The position numbers and the translations under genes are program-made. Positions 23,789-33,957 of a stretch of DNA of 64,000 nucleotides are shown here, one piece after another; position 1 is the first letter of the stretch, and each line of letters begins with the position of its first letter. Source of the stretch: Legionella_C sp048541585 (GTDB lineage: Bacteria; Pseudomonadota; Gammaproteobacteria; Legionellales; Legionellaceae); contig NZ_CP183308.1 in the NCBI RefSeq assembly GCF_048541585.1, positions 16,658 through 80,657 of the forward strand. Direction: 5' to 3'. The notes below the pieces were generated by a model, which ran no database searches, had not been told where the DNA came from, and worked only from the letters and a program-made list of their open reading frames with translations.

Positions 23789-24331
23789 TTACGCTTGCTT
23801 ATTGCTATCATAGACACAAATTGAGCCATTCGTGGCTTTTTGTTTGGCAGCATAACAGGCAACATCAGCTTCTCTAATAACGTCCGTGATGGAAGAAGAA
23901 TCGGGGTTTAATTGAGAAATACCTATTGAACAACTTATAGTGATTAGTTCTTTAGAGAGACCTTGCTGAGTAAGGTGAATAATGTCTTTTGCAATGTCAC
24001 ACGCTTTATCAATGGATACGTTCTCCATCAATATGATAAATTCATCCCCACCATAGCGTACTACAATATCGTCTTTGCGTAACAGCTGTTTTAACAATTG
24101 CCCAAAATTTTTTAATACCACATCCCCGGCATCATGGCCGTAGCAATCATTAACTAATTTAAAATTATCCATATCAATAAATAAAATCACGAGTACTTTA
24201 TTACTCTTTTTCATTGCTTGAAATCGAGTATTAAGCACATCAAAAAGATGGTCGCGCGTGTTACAACCTGTTAGCCCATCATGCTTAACACGATGCTCAA
24301 GCGCTTCAAATCGGGACGTTAAATCATCCAT
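23789..24331 (-). CDS. GGDEF diguanylate cyclase
   Basis: The 180-aa protein is almost only a GGDEF domain: L-F-I-D-M-D-N-F-K-L-V-N-D (about 50-62), Y-G-H-D-A-G-D and the active-site Y-G-G-D-E-F-I-I-L at about 93-101. It lacks the RxxD inhibitory site in the usual place; the segment before the active site reads L-R-K-D-D-I-V-V-R. Activity should make cyclic di-GMP. A membrane protein gene ends five bases upstream, so the two probably form a split sensor-cyclase. Confidence 0.9.
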   Translation of the reverse strand: MDDLTSRFEALEHRVKHDGLTGCNTRDHLFDVLNTRFQAMKKSNKVLVILFIDMDNFKLVNDCYGHDAGDVVLKNFGQLLKQLLRKDDIVVRYGGDEFIILMENVSIDKACDIAKDIIHLTQQGLSKELITISCSIGISQLNPDSSSITDVIREADVACYAAKQKATNGSICVYDSNKQA

Positions 24332-24336
24332 GCTTT

Positions 24337-24627
24337 CTATTTTTTAATTGTCTTTGTCATTAATTGAGAGGATAAATAAATATAAAAACCACCCAGTAAA
24401 AAAATAGTTGCATAAAAATAATTAAGGCAATGGGGGTCAATATAAACGCCATAGATAATACAGCCACTGTAGCCTAAAATGAAAAGCCCAATAAGACTTA
24501 AGTAGGCAACCCAATAATTTTGGTAGGCTTGGGTATGCTGAAGCAATCTTTGGATTAAATGCCCTCCTTTTAAAAGAAATAAAATACCTAAAATAATCAT
24601 TGTTATAGGAATAAAAAGAGTATTCAT
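24337..24627 (-). CDS. Small membrane protein partner of the GGDEF enzyme
   Basis: From the ATG at 24627 (M-N-T-L-F-I-P-I-T-M) this 96-aa protein has three predicted transmembrane helices and a basic tail (M-T-K-T-I-K-K). I recognise no domain. It lies five bases before the diguanylate cyclase and likely acts as its membrane anchor or sensor. Confidence 0.7.
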   Translation of the reverse strand: MNTLFIPITMIILGILFLLKGGHLIQRLLQHTQAYQNYWVAYLSLIGLFILGYSGCIIYGVYIDPHCLNYFYATIFLLGGFYIYLSSQLMTKTIKK

Positions 24628-24820
24628 TTTATCACCAAGCAATCCTTTTATTATTCAGTATAAGGGCTTGGCGGTCTTTTGCCAGTGCGACCGATAAAAG
24701 GATGGTCTTTTTTTAAAATAAAACGTCATTTAAGGGGCATAAAAACACCTCACTAACCTTTGCTCTTTCTTTAAAAAGGTCTATGGTTAAAGAGATTTTA
24801 ATAGTTAACAAGGAGCGTTT

Positions 24821-25219
24821 ATGTTTAAGAAAACACTCATCGCAAGCACACTGGCGATTTCATTTCTACTGCCTATAGCCTCTTGGGCTGAGGATAATGG
24901 CCCTTGCATGTCAGACTCAATATCAACATGTCAATCCATGATGGATAAAATGATGATGGAGACGTTAGGTAAAAAAGACAGCCAATATGACAAGCGCTTT
25001 ATTGACTTAATGATTCCGCATCATGAAGCCGCCCTTATGATGGCAAAAGATGCGCTAAATAATGCAACTCACCCTGAAATTAAAGAGATGGCACAAAAAA
25101 TTATTGATACGCAAGAAAAAGAAATTCAGCAGTTAAAAGCATGGCGTGCGCAATGGTATGGCAGTGACCAATCAAGCGGACAGTCTGGGCAATCTACCGA
25201 TAATCACATGTCACACTAA
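24821..25219 (+). CDS. DUF305 periplasmic protein (CopM-like)
   Basis: The 132-aa protein has a clear signal peptide (cleavage near A-S-W-A-E). A ferritin-like DUF305 helix bundle follows, with D-L-M-I-P-H-H-E-A-A-L-M-M-A (about 64-77) and a Met-rich stretch M-M-D-K-M-M-M-E before it. DUF305 proteins with H-H and Met clusters bind copper or are linked to metal stress. The tail is Gln/Ser-rich with His. It is followed 22 bases later by the copper storage protein gene, and the locus continues to a multicopper oxidase. Confidence 0.82.
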   Translation: MFKKTLIASTLAISFLLPIASWAEDNGPCMSDSISTCQSMMDKMMMETLGKKDSQYDKRFIDLMIPHHEAALMMAKDALNNATHPEIKEMAQKIIDTQEKEIQQLKAWRAQWYGSDQSSGQSGQSTDNHMSH

Positions 25220-25241
25220 CCATTAAACTAAGGAAGCTAAC

Positions 25242-25574
25242 ATGACACACCACCAATATGAATTATGCATTAAAGCATGTCAGATGTGTGCCGTAGAATG
25301 CGAACATTGTGCCGCGGCTTGTAGTAAAGAAGATAACGCCAAAGAGATGGCTCAATGCATCGCGCTTGACCGCGACTGTGCTGCCATTTGTGCCCTTGCC
25401 GCTCAAATGATGGCGCGCGGCTCTCAGTTTGCAAAAGAAGTTTGCCAATTATGCGCTCAAATATGTCGAGCCTGTGGCGATGAATGCAGCAAGCATAAGC
25501 ACATGGAACATTGCAAGCGCTGTGCAAAAGCGTGCTATCAATGTGCAGAAGAATGTGAAAAGATGGTTTCTTAA
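25242..25574 (+). CDS. Cys-rich four-helix copper storage protein (Csp/DUF326)
   Basis: This cytosolic 110-aa protein contains 19 Cys, mostly as C-x3-C and C-x2-C pairs along helices (Cys9, 13, 16, 20, 23, 27 and similarly to Cys105). This is the pattern of Csp-type four-helix bundles that hold many Cu(I) ions within the bundle core. There is no signal peptide, which fits the cytosolic Csp3 type. The gene is co-directional with the DUF305 gene just upstream. Confidence 0.88.
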   Translation: MTHHQYELCIKACQMCAVECEHCAAACSKEDNAKEMAQCIALDRDCAAICALAAQMMARGSQFAKEVCQLCAQICRACGDECSKHKHMEHCKRCAKACYQCAEECEKMVS

Positions 25575-25670
25575 TTTAAAAATTAAAGGCCCTTGAATGT
25601 ATGACAATGGCCTTTAACATGCACATCAAAAAAAGTGAGCGATGAAGCGGCAATAAAATTCTTTCTATCT

Positions 25671-26033
25671 TTATCGTCTGCACTGATAAGCAATACCCTC
25701 TAAGGTATGGGTGTCTACTAAATGTGTTTTGGGGTTGCCCGTATACGTTGCTTTATCATTGGTAATAACCAACGTATTACCCCCTAATTGCGCAGTCTTA
25801 TTTTTTAGCATATTCACTTCATCTTGATATAAATGCTCATGCGACTGATAGGCTTGACTAACCCCATTCACATCAGAAGCCATTATTTTGCCTAAATTTT
25901 TACACTGTTTAATTGCTGTACGCGATTGAGCAACAGTGACAAGGTGTGCTTCAGGCAATAGCGCTGCATTATTACTGCAACTTGTCAGTGCCAGCCATAC
26001 AACAGGTAAAGTACCATAGGTGATTTTTCTCAT
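25671..26033 (-). CDS. DUF4156-type lipoprotein
   Basis: The 120-aa product starts with a lipoprotein signal ending A-L-T-S-C-S. A short beta-rich domain follows with V-A-Q-S-R-T-A-I-K-Q-C, N-M-L-K-N-K-T-A-Q-L-G-G-N-T-L-V-I-T and a terminal A-Y-Q-C-R-R. This corresponds to the DUF4156 family of uncertain role. The ending with a second Cys suggests a disulphide. It lies 39 bases after the multicopper oxidase and is in the same orientation, so one transcript is likely. Confidence 0.7.
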   Translation of the reverse strand: MRKITYGTLPVVWLALTSCSNNAALLPEAHLVTVAQSRTAIKQCKNLGKIMASDVNGVSQAYQSHEHLYQDEVNMLKNKTAQLGGNTLVITNDKATYTGNPKTHLVDTHTLEGIAYQCRR

Positions 26034-26072
26034 GTTAATTGACTCTCCTTTTATTTAAATCTATTTATATCT

Positions 26073-27530
26073 TTAATGTGTCGAGTGTTGCATGGTTAAA
26101 GCAGGTACCTTAACGCCTGAATAACTCATAATTGTCATCATGCCACTTTCCTGATGATAGAGCATATGACAATGCAACATCCAATTGCCTGGATTATCGG
26201 TATCAAATTGTACTTTAACTGTGGAGTTAGGTCGTACTAAAACGGTGTCATGGAGCAATCCGCCATCAATTTTTTTACCATCAATTTCAGTGACTTCAAA
26301 CACGTGACCATGCAGATGCATCGGATGAGCCATCATCGTCTTGTTGTTAAACACCATTTCCACCCGTTGATTATCACTCACCTTTAATGGATTAATCTTA
26401 GGCCACACCTGATTATTAATTGTCCAAACATAGCGCATCATGTCGCCTTCTAAATTAACCATTAACGTTTGGCCAGGGGCTTTTTTTGGTAAAGGCGTTG
26501 CCGCTTTAAATTGAAATTCTTGGTCATAGTTAAGCGCTCCTGCTGTTGACACGGCCCGTTCATTAAGTAATGGAATTTTAGCATTTGGCGTTGCTAAAAT
26601 AAGTCCTGTTTGCAACTTGGTCCCTTCACCTTGTGCAAGAATGGGATAAGCATTAACGCCCACTGGAATGGTAACCATGACATCAAGACGTTGTCCGACG
26701 GCCAACTGAAACTGGTTGCCTTTCACAGGCTTTATCGCTTCACCGTCAATCGCAATCGCTTCCCCTGATAGAAAGCCCGTGTTTATAAAAAAATTAGTCA
26801 TGGCAGCGCCTGCGATAAAGCGCAAACGTACCTTATCGCCTGGCTTAACTTGGATGACTTCAGGATTTTTTAACGTCCGGTAATTAGTTAAAAACGCATC
26901 ATATGCCACATCATTTAAATCAGTCGCTGTTTGTTTTTTCATCGGCATGCCAGACATCCCATTACCATGTTGCATACCAGGCATGTTTCCTTTTTTTAAC
27001 TCAGCAAAAATAACCTCTGGCTTTTTAAAACTAAAGTCCCCAATAAACACGGTGACTTCTTTGTTAGAAGGCACATCATTGGGGTCTTCAATAATCAACG
27101 GTGCGGATAAAAATTGCTGCACTTGTAAATCATGATGCGAATGCATCCAATAAGTGCCTGATTGCTTAAGCTTAAAGCGATAATGATATCCTCCCCCGGC
27201 AGGAATGGGCGGCTGTGTGACATAAGGCACCCCATCTTGATTATTAGGCACGATTAACCCATGCCAATGAAGCACAGTTGGTTTATCGGTTTGATTTTTA
27301 ACCGTTACGTCAAACATCTCACCTTTCATACCTCGATAACCCCACGTACCATCCGGTTGCTCAATACGAAACAAATCCACACGCTTCCCATTGACTTGGA
27401 CTTGATATTTTTTAATAAGCAGTTGAGAGGGCGTGGTTGCTTGAGTAGACAAGGCGTTTGTCTTAGCAACCGCTGCATTGAAAGCGAGCATGGTCAATAC
27501 CATGCTCTTTAAGGTATTAGGTAATAGCAT
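26073..27530 (-). CDS. Multicopper oxidase (CopA/CueO-like)
   Basis: The 485-aa periplasmic oxidase has a signal peptide (about 1-23). Four copper-ligand motifs are present: H-W-H-G-L (about 83), H-S-H-H-D (about 131), H-P-M-H-L-H-G-H-V-F (about 401) and H-C-H-M-L-Y-H (about 453). A Met-rich insert (G-N-M-P-G-M-Q-H-G-N-G-M-S-G-M-P-M) suits Cu(I) binding as in CueO. It likely oxidises Cu(I) in the periplasm. It is placed beside DUF305 and the copper storage gene. Confidence 0.92.
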   Translation of the reverse strand: MLLPNTLKSMVLTMLAFNAAVAKTNALSTQATTPSQLLIKKYQVQVNGKRVDLFRIEQPDGTWGYRGMKGEMFDVTVKNQTDKPTVLHWHGLIVPNNQDGVPYVTQPPIPAGGGYHYRFKLKQSGTYWMHSHHDLQVQQFLSAPLIIEDPNDVPSNKEVTVFIGDFSFKKPEVIFAELKKGNMPGMQHGNGMSGMPMKKQTATDLNDVAYDAFLTNYRTLKNPEVIQVKPGDKVRLRFIAGAAMTNFFINTGFLSGEAIAIDGEAIKPVKGNQFQLAVGQRLDVMVTIPVGVNAYPILAQGEGTKLQTGLILATPNAKIPLLNERAVSTAGALNYDQEFQFKAATPLPKKAPGQTLMVNLEGDMMRYVWTINNQVWPKINPLKVSDNQRVEMVFNNKTMMAHPMHLHGHVFEVTEIDGKKIDGGLLHDTVLVRPNSTVKVQFDTDNPGNWMLHCHMLYHQESGMMTIMSYSGVKVPALTMQHSTH

Positions 27531-27733
27531 GATAAAAAGTCCTTAATTAGCGGGAGGCAACTGATAAACTACTTAACATTTTTTGTAATTCACTCCAGTT
27601 AACAAAAGAAAAGGCACACTTAAACTAAGACGTGCTTGTAAAAATAAGTGACACCTTACTAAATGAAGCATAGATTTTTCAACTTACCTTTTTATTTATT
27701 AGCTTAATTATTAGTGAATGCATATTAATAATT

Positions 27734-28663
27734 TTAGAATTTTTCCTTATCAGCTAGGTTAGTAGCCAGGCTACAAAAGTTATCTTTATCAGGGCTTTTT
27801 TTATATTCAGTTTGTAATGTTGTATGTTGAATATTAAATTGCGTTAGCAACATTTTCTGAACGTTGACTCTTACTAACTCTCCGCTAGCCTTTGTATCGA
27901 TGACAAGATGTGCTGTGAGGCTAATTTTATTACTTGTAATAGCCCAAATATGTAAGTCATGTACTTCTACTACCTCTTCTACTTGTGCCATTTTATTTTT
28001 AATTTTTTCTAAATCAATACCTGCTGGTACGCCTTCTAACAGAATATTAATCGTCTCTTTTAAGAGCAGCCAAGTGCGAGGCAAAACCCATAAGCCAATT
28101 AAAACAGCAATAGCAGAGTCTATCCAACCCCATCCGAAAAATCGGATGAAAAGTGCCGCTATAATAACGCCTAAAGAGCCTAACATATCACTCCATACTT
28201 CAAGATACGCACTTTTAAGATTTAGGCTTTCATCCTTAGTCCGAGATAAAAGATACATTGAAATTAAATTAACGATTAAGCCAATGGAGGCTATAATTAA
28301 CATGCCTAGAGAAGAAATCTCTGGCGGTTGCTTTAACCGCTGATAAGCCTCAAATAAAATATAGAGTGCTACTAAAAAAAGCAAGCCCGCATTAAATGCA
28401 GCTGCTAAAATTTCAAAGCGATAATAACCAAAGGTACGACGAGCATCTGCTGGACGTCGGCTTACTCGTATAGCAATCAATGCAATTACAAGGGCCGTTA
28501 CATCTGTTAGCATATGCGCTGCATCCGATAATAAGGCAAGGCTTCCTGTGATAATTCCGCCAACCACTTCAGCAATTAAAAACCCGCCTGTTAATAAAAG
28601 AGCCAACCAAAGTGAGCGCTCCTTTGAAGACTCCTTTAAATCTTGATGAGCAGCTTTATTCAT
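27734..28663 (-). CDS. CDF cation-efflux transporter (ZitB/CzcD-like)
   Basis: From the ATG at 28663 (M-N-K-A-A-H-Q), after TTAGGAG, the product is 309 aa with six transmembrane helices and a cytoplasmic C-terminal domain. The zinc-site motif S-D-A-A-H-M-L-T-D (H-x3-D, about 48-56) is intact in the second helix. E-V-H-D-L-H-I-W-A-I marks the C-terminal domain. It exports Zn, Cd or Co by proton antiport. The patatin gene ends 38 bases upstream and may share its transcript. Confidence 0.9.
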   Translation of the reverse strand: MNKAAHQDLKESSKERSLWLALLLTGGFLIAEVVGGIITGSLALLSDAAHMLTDVTALVIALIAIRVSRRPADARRTFGYYRFEILAAAFNAGLLFLVALYILFEAYQRLKQPPEISSLGMLIIASIGLIVNLISMYLLSRTKDESLNLKSAYLEVWSDMLGSLGVIIAALFIRFFGWGWIDSAIAVLIGLWVLPRTWLLLKETINILLEGVPAGIDLEKIKNKMAQVEEVVEVHDLHIWAITSNKISLTAHLVIDTKASGELVRVNVQKMLLTQFNIQHTTLQTEYKKSPDKDNFCSLATNLADKEKF

Positions 28664-28701
28664 TATTTCTCCTAACAAGGCTAATAGATTACTCTTTTTA
28701 T

Positions 28702-29874
28702 TTAAAGCGATTTATGTATTTCTTTACCATGCATAACTATTTTTTGCTCAGTTTTGTGAGCAAACATATCATATAAAACCACACTAACATTGTTTGGGAT
28801 GGGTTGCCTCCACACTGATTCTTTAAGAGCATGAGAGGCTTGCTTATAACCTATATCTATATTTTTTTTAACAGCCGCTTCAGTAAAATTATAGTCCTTA
28901 GATGAACGATCGCTCTTCTGCGCATGGCGGTGAAACTTTACTAGCGTCATTTTTGTTGTACTTCCCATTAAAGGGACATTTTTATACTGAGGCTTCTTTT
29001 TATGATAAGCTGGTAAAAGATTATAAATTTCTTTGAGTGTATAGCGTAAATCCTGATTTTCGCAAAAATTATTTAAACTATGCTGATAATTGCTGTTATA
29101 AATAATTTCTTTCTGTTTTAACAGTACCTTATCTAGCGAATTCGGCAAGGCTCCATCAGGGTCAAAAAGCTGCATCATAAAACAAAGGGTATTTACACTG
29201 GGCAAATCATTTAATATTATTTCAAGCGAGCTGTTATTCACTAAAGCACCATCCCAGTAATACTCATTGTCAATCTTTACTGCTGGAAAACCTGGAGGTA
29301 AGGCACCACTAGCCATGATATGTTCGATTTCAATATACTGCTTTGCTGAATCAAATTGCACTTGTTGACCGGTGCTTAATTGAACCGCCGATAATGTTAG
29401 ACGCATCTCGCCATTATTAAGAATATCGAAATCAATTAACTCCTTAAGCGTCTCTTTCAACAACGAAGTATCATAAAAGCTCACGTTGTCTGGTGTCTCT
29501 TGAGATAAAAAATGAGGGTTAATTGGCCTTGGAGAAAAAAACCCTGGCTGCCCCCAAAGCAGAGCGACTTGAGCTTGCCAAACATCATTTAATTCACTCA
29601 GATTCATTGGATTAAACAATAAAGGCCACCAATTTAAATAACTAGGTGTGACAATTCTTTGCCAAAATTCTTTTAATTTTGGCAGGCGCTTCTCTGGCTT
29701 ATTGCCTGCTACAATAGCAGCATTAATAGCCCCAATAGAAATTCCACTTACCCAGTTAACTAAATAGCCAGCCCTCCATAGCGCTTCATAAACACCGACT
29801 TGAAATGCCCCTAAAGCACCGCCACCTTCAAATAAAAAAGCAATCCTGTCCCATTTTTTGTCATCTTTATCCAT
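28702..29874 (-). CDS. Patatin-like phospholipase
   Basis: The 390-aa protein has the full patatin signature: F-E-G-G-G-A-L-G-A-F-Q (oxyanion loop, about 15-25), G-I-S-I-G-A-I-N-A (nucleophile elbow Ser, about 43-51) and Y-Y-W-D-G-A-L-V (catalytic Asp, about 208-215). No signal peptide is seen. Legionella deploys several patatin effectors, but plasmid-borne copies with this length also occur as lipid hydrolases or signalling proteins. No secretion signal is evident, so a host-directed role is open. Confidence 0.88.
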   Translation of the reverse strand: MDKDDKKWDRIAFLFEGGGALGAFQVGVYEALWRAGYLVNWVSGISIGAINAAIVAGNKPEKRLPKLKEFWQRIVTPSYLNWWPLLFNPMNLSELNDVWQAQVALLWGQPGFFSPRPINPHFLSQETPDNVSFYDTSLLKETLKELIDFDILNNGEMRLTLSAVQLSTGQQVQFDSAKQYIEIEHIMASGALPPGFPAVKIDNEYYWDGALVNNSSLEIILNDLPSVNTLCFMMQLFDPDGALPNSLDKVLLKQKEIIYNSNYQHSLNNFCENQDLRYTLKEIYNLLPAYHKKKPQYKNVPLMGSTTKMTLVKFHRHAQKSDRSSKDYNFTEAAVKKNIDIGYKQASHALKESVWRQPIPNNVSVVLYDMFAHKTEQKIVMHGKEIHKSL

Positions 29875-30136
29875 TATTTAGGCTCTGTATTTTATATTTG
29901 ATTTATCTATTTAAAAGACAAAATACCCAAGATGAGCTAGAGTAATTTTTTTTCAAAAAGCTTATCTTAATTTAGAGTCCTCTTGATAACGTGCCTGCTT
30001 CAAGGCTATTACCTACTAAAAAAATTAATTAAATTTATTTACTTCAATCCTTGGATAGACACCTAGATAGAATTGCTAAATTCAATCTAACATAGCTAAT
30101 ACAAATTTTAATTCTTTTCAAGGCTCGCCTTATTCG
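29875..30136. other. Gap of about 260 bases
   Basis: AT-rich spacer between the patatin gene and the small lipoprotein. No gene or strong hairpin is seen. Confidence 0.3.
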
Positions 30137-30298
30137 TTATTTATTTTGATGTACATGCCCACCATCGCCGCCAAAATCACCTGGATAAATCTCTGACTTA
30201 GGTTCTTGCTTAGTAGTCTGATTGCAAGCTATGAGATTTAAACTTAATAATAATGAACTCATTAAAAAGAAAAGTTTTTTATACCTTAGATGACTCAT
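30137..30298 (-). CDS. Small lipoprotein, 53 aa
   Basis: The ATG at 30298 follows TAAGGAG at good spacing and reads 53 codons. A basic start and hydrophobic run (L-F-F-L-M-S-S-L-L-L-S-L-N-L) lead to the lipobox L-I-A-C, Cys25. The mature part is short and ends G-G-D-G-G-H-V-H-Q-N-K. I know no family. Its setting in the metal island suggests an envelope metal role, but this is only position. Confidence 0.7.
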   Translation of the reverse strand: MSHLRYKKLFFLMSSLLLSLNLIACNQTTKQEPKSEIYPGDFGGDGGHVHQNK

Positions 30299-30372
30299 TG
30301 ATAACTCCTTATCATCAAAGGGTAGCTATATCCACCATACTATAATCCATATCGGTAATATAGTTTTTTTCA

Positions 30373-31155
30373 TTAAGTAATTACCTTAATAAGATTAGAT
30401 AAATTTAATAAGCGCAAACCATTGGCAACTACAATTAAACTTGCCCCATATCGGCAAAAACAGCCATCCAAAGTGTAGCCAAACCGCCAAGTACTAAACT
30501 AAAGAAAATAATTTTAATGATAATGGATAAGCTAATATTTTGCCGTAAAATGCGTGCAGTTTTACGGCTTAAGTCTATATAGTAGGGCAGCAACATTAAA
30601 TTATCATTCATTAACGCCACATTCGCTGTCTCTAACGCTGTGGACGTTCCTTTGCCCATGGGCAAAACTAATGGATGCCCCTTAGATTAATCCCGTCACT
30701 AAACATCCCATCTGTTTTATATTGTTCTAACAAGCGATTGATAGCTTGCATTTTTTTAGCAGGTAAAATATTGGCTTTCACTTCATCAATACCCATAAGC
30801 CTGGAAATAGCATGCGCCGTAATAGCATTGTCGCCTGTTAACATCACTGTTTTTATGCCTTGACCGTGCAAGGATTTAATCGCTTCTTGGCTTTGAGCAC
30901 GAAGGGTATCGGCTACGACAAAAATAGCCAATACGGTTTTACTATTGCTCAATATCACCGTGGTTTTTCCTTCCTCTTCCAACCGCTTCAGGTATTTCTC
31001 TACTCTTAAGCTCCAAAGTTTATTGTCTTCTGCCAACTGATAATAAAGTGCTTGATTAATAAATTTTTTTATACCACGTCCAAGCAGCGCCAAGAACTTC
31101 TCTACATGAAGTAGAGGTTAATTAGGGTGCTCTTAATTAAAGTATGAAACCAAGG
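30373..31155 (-). pseudogene. Broken cadA-like P-type ATPase fragment
   Basis: Two frames match the last third of the intact ATPase at 35905-38049. One reads V-M-L-T-G-D-N-A-I-T-A-H-A-I to D-G-I-N. The other reads M-G-K-G-T-S-T-A-L-E-T-A-N-V to V-F-A-D-M-G. The piece between D-G-I-N and M-G-K-G is deleted and out of frame, and a single-base loss follows M-G. The 5' two thirds are missing, where the ISAs1-type element begins. It is a decayed second copy. Confidence 0.85.
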
Positions 31156-31787
31156 CCTGTGCTACTCAGGGGCTTTTCATGAACAATTTTAAAGCAATAG
31201 CAGGGTCAAAAGATAATCCAAATTCCAGCTAACCTGCTTTAACCTAGATCGAACACTTCGTTTTTTACCTTCAGGTAATTTTGACTTTACCAGAAATAAT
31301 AAAAGTCGTTTGATTTTTGCAAAATTAGTAGCAGCAATTTTATCATATTTTTTGTCCGCATCGTGTAAATGTACATTAAGTTCCCAATGGTATTCATTTT
31401 CAATGGACCAGTGATTTCTAACATAAGATGCCAACTTACTGCTAACCTCATGATTGCTTACATACTAACGCCATTGAGCAGTAGTTCCCGTTTATTGTTC
31501 TCTGATGAAATGGTTTCTGTAGTAATAATGGTTTTAATACCTGGAAGTTAGACCAGCCATGCCTTCTCTGGCAAAGAAAAAGCAAAATAGCGATATCTTA
31601 CCAGTCGGCCATGACTATCGTCAAATTGGTCTTCAATTAAATTGACTGGCTTCTCACCATATTTTTTTGAGTAATCAACAACCGCATTAAATAATAATGG
31701 CTGATTGTTCTTTAACCCAATTACAAAATTCCCTCCTTTGCTCAGAATAGATTTTAGAATACTTGTCTGGTCGGATAAGTAGTGACT

Positions 31788-33957
31788 GTTACTAATCACC
31801 ACTCTCCTAAGAACCGTGCATGCGAGTTTCCCGGCACACGGCTCAAGCCTTTATGAAGCCATTAATTGACCCAGCAACTTCTTCTCCGCATCATATCGTT
31901 TTTGTTCGGTAATCTTCATTTGCTGTAAGTTCATACGGCGTTTTTGAAAATATTCCTTATCGTCAGGCAAAAAGGGATTAGCCTTTGCTCTGATTTTGAT
32001 ATGTCGACGAATGGGGGTGTACCCAGCTCTATATAGTGGATATATCTGTTTATCTCCATTATTTTTCTTATAGAGGGTGCAAAACACCCATTTTTGGGTG
32101 CCAACTCAGGCAAAATATTTGTCTTTTACCCAACGTGCACCTTTGTTCGGGTGTCTTCTCTTGGCCCATCGCCACAGCATCCAGAAGATAGCATTGTCTA
32201 CGTATTCAAAACTTTTTTGCGATACCCCATGCCTGTAGTAGTTTACCTATCCTCGTATTTTAGGATTGATAGCTAGTAAGAGCTTTAGTGTCGTGCTAGT
32301 TTTGTTGGCATTGATGACTTCTTGAATACTTGCTAGAAAGCTTTTTATACTTTCTTTACTTGGCTTAGTCAGTAACTTTTTATTGTACTTCCTAATATTG
32401 AACCCAAGAAAATCAAAACCCTCATCAATGTGTGTTATTCGCGTTTTCTCCTCCGAGAGTTCTAAGCTTCTTTCAGAAAGAAATCGTACAATAGCTGGTT
32501 TGATTTTATGTTCCAGTAACTCTTTTGTATCCGCTGTTACAATAAAATCATCGGCATATCTCACTAAGTGAACTTTATCGGCTTTCTTAGTCATCGAATA
32601 AATTAAGTATTCCATGCCATCAAGCACCATATTAGCCAACGTTGGCGAGATAACGCCGCCCTGTGGGGTTCCAGCAGTTGTTTCACACCATTGATTTTCG
32701 TAGACATATCCAGCTTTTAACCATTTACTTAAAGTTATTTGATCCGTAGGAACACTTTCCTTCAACCACTCATGATTAATTTTATCAAAGCACGCTTTGA
32801 TATCTCCCTCAAGAACCCACTGAGCCGATTTTTTCTTCGCTAATACACAGAAGCATTGTTCAATTGCATCCATACATCGTCGATATGGCCGAAAACCATA
32901 AGAGTGTTTATCTGCGACAGTTTCTGCTACAGGCTCCAAGGTTAATAAGTATAGCGCTTGCTGGGCTCTATCGTATAACGTTGGAATCCCTAATGGTCGT
33001 TGTTTACCGTTCTTTTTGGGAATCATCACTCGTCGAAGTGGCTGTGGTTTGTAGCCTCGTCGTTTGAGTGTTTTGACTGCTGTAATTTTCTGAATCGAGT
33101 CCTTCCAAAGGATGTTGTCAACCCCCGGAGTTTTGGCACCACGGCTTTCACTGACTCGCTTAACTGCAAGTAGTTTTGCATGATACGAGTGAGTGAGCAT
33201 CCATTGCAATGCCTTAACTTTGCCGTAGCGCTTCTCTTTTGTTGCCTTAGCAATACGCATTTGCAGTCGCTTTACTTCTCTAGATACTATTGACCATTCG
33301 ATGGTGTCCCAGTTTTCCAGATTAGCTGAAGGCGCACCAGTTGAATTACCTGTCATTTGCTTTCCCTCATACTTGCGATTCTTCAAATTCTCTTGCCATT
33401 AAAGACCAGATGAACGTCTGCTCACTTTCGTGCCAGGAAAAAAACCTGTATCTACCTCATTACAAGGTAGCATTTGCTTCTTTCATCCTCCTGTCCTGCT
33501 GCCTTATCAGTTTATCTCACAATAAACTTACCGATAAACTCGGGAGACAACAGGGTTTCCACGTTCCGATATCCTGACAAATTTACTTAGGCTCTTTCTC
33601 TCAACCGACAGAGGTATTATCCGAGATGCAGGAGGAACGCAACCTGCATACTTCTCTGCAGCACTATTTTGGTTAAAGCCTGTCAGCACTTTTGGCTCAT
33701 TCGCGATAACGGTTGTTGTATGAAAGTTCACTTACATTAGCCATATAACTTATCCCTAGCTCCTCACCGCATAGTGCTTGCAGTTTTGGTTGCCTTTCAC
33801 AAGGCTTCTTACGGTTTTCCGTGGCTACATTGTCCTTGACGCTTCACACCACTCCGTTGCCAGAGTCGCATGGTCAAGTAGGGAACTGCTATCGGAATAG
33901 CAGGTTAACTCAGGCGAACCCCTGGTTAACAGTCAGAATATCAACCTCGTGTCGCAC
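31788..33957 (-). mobile_element. Group II intron inserted in the ISAs1 transposase
   Basis: The 5' end GTGCGACACGAGGTTGA (from 33957) follows the codons I-D-A-I-G-C of the transposase. The 3' end carries a domain V hairpin (GAGCCGTGTGCC ... GGTTC, about 31848-31815) and a domain VI-like segment ending AAC near 31788, after which the transposase resumes. The unit is about 2.17 kb, the usual size for an intron encoding its maturase. Exact splice points are inferred. Inside is the RT gene with two nonsense codons. Confidence 0.8.
31851..33386 (-). pseudogene. Group II intron maturase with two in-frame stops
   Basis: The frame from 33386 reads a full LtrA-type protein: Q-R-P-L-G-I-P, G-F-R-P, G-T-P-Q-G-G-V-I-S-P, R-Y-A-D-D (catalytic) and a maturase region. 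Stops interrupt it at 32247-32249 (TAG where I-R-G-W-x-N-Y-Y-R-H-G-V would have Trp) and after F-A near 32108 (TGA where Arg or Trp is expected). Between and after the stops the same frame stays open to 31851. The first stop removes the maturase end and the C-terminal DNA-binding part, so splicing from this copy needs help. Confidence 0.8.

Noticed and set aside
26947..27512. Plus-strand frames opposite the multicopper oxidase
   Set aside because: Mirror frames of a well-supported gene with no start signals.
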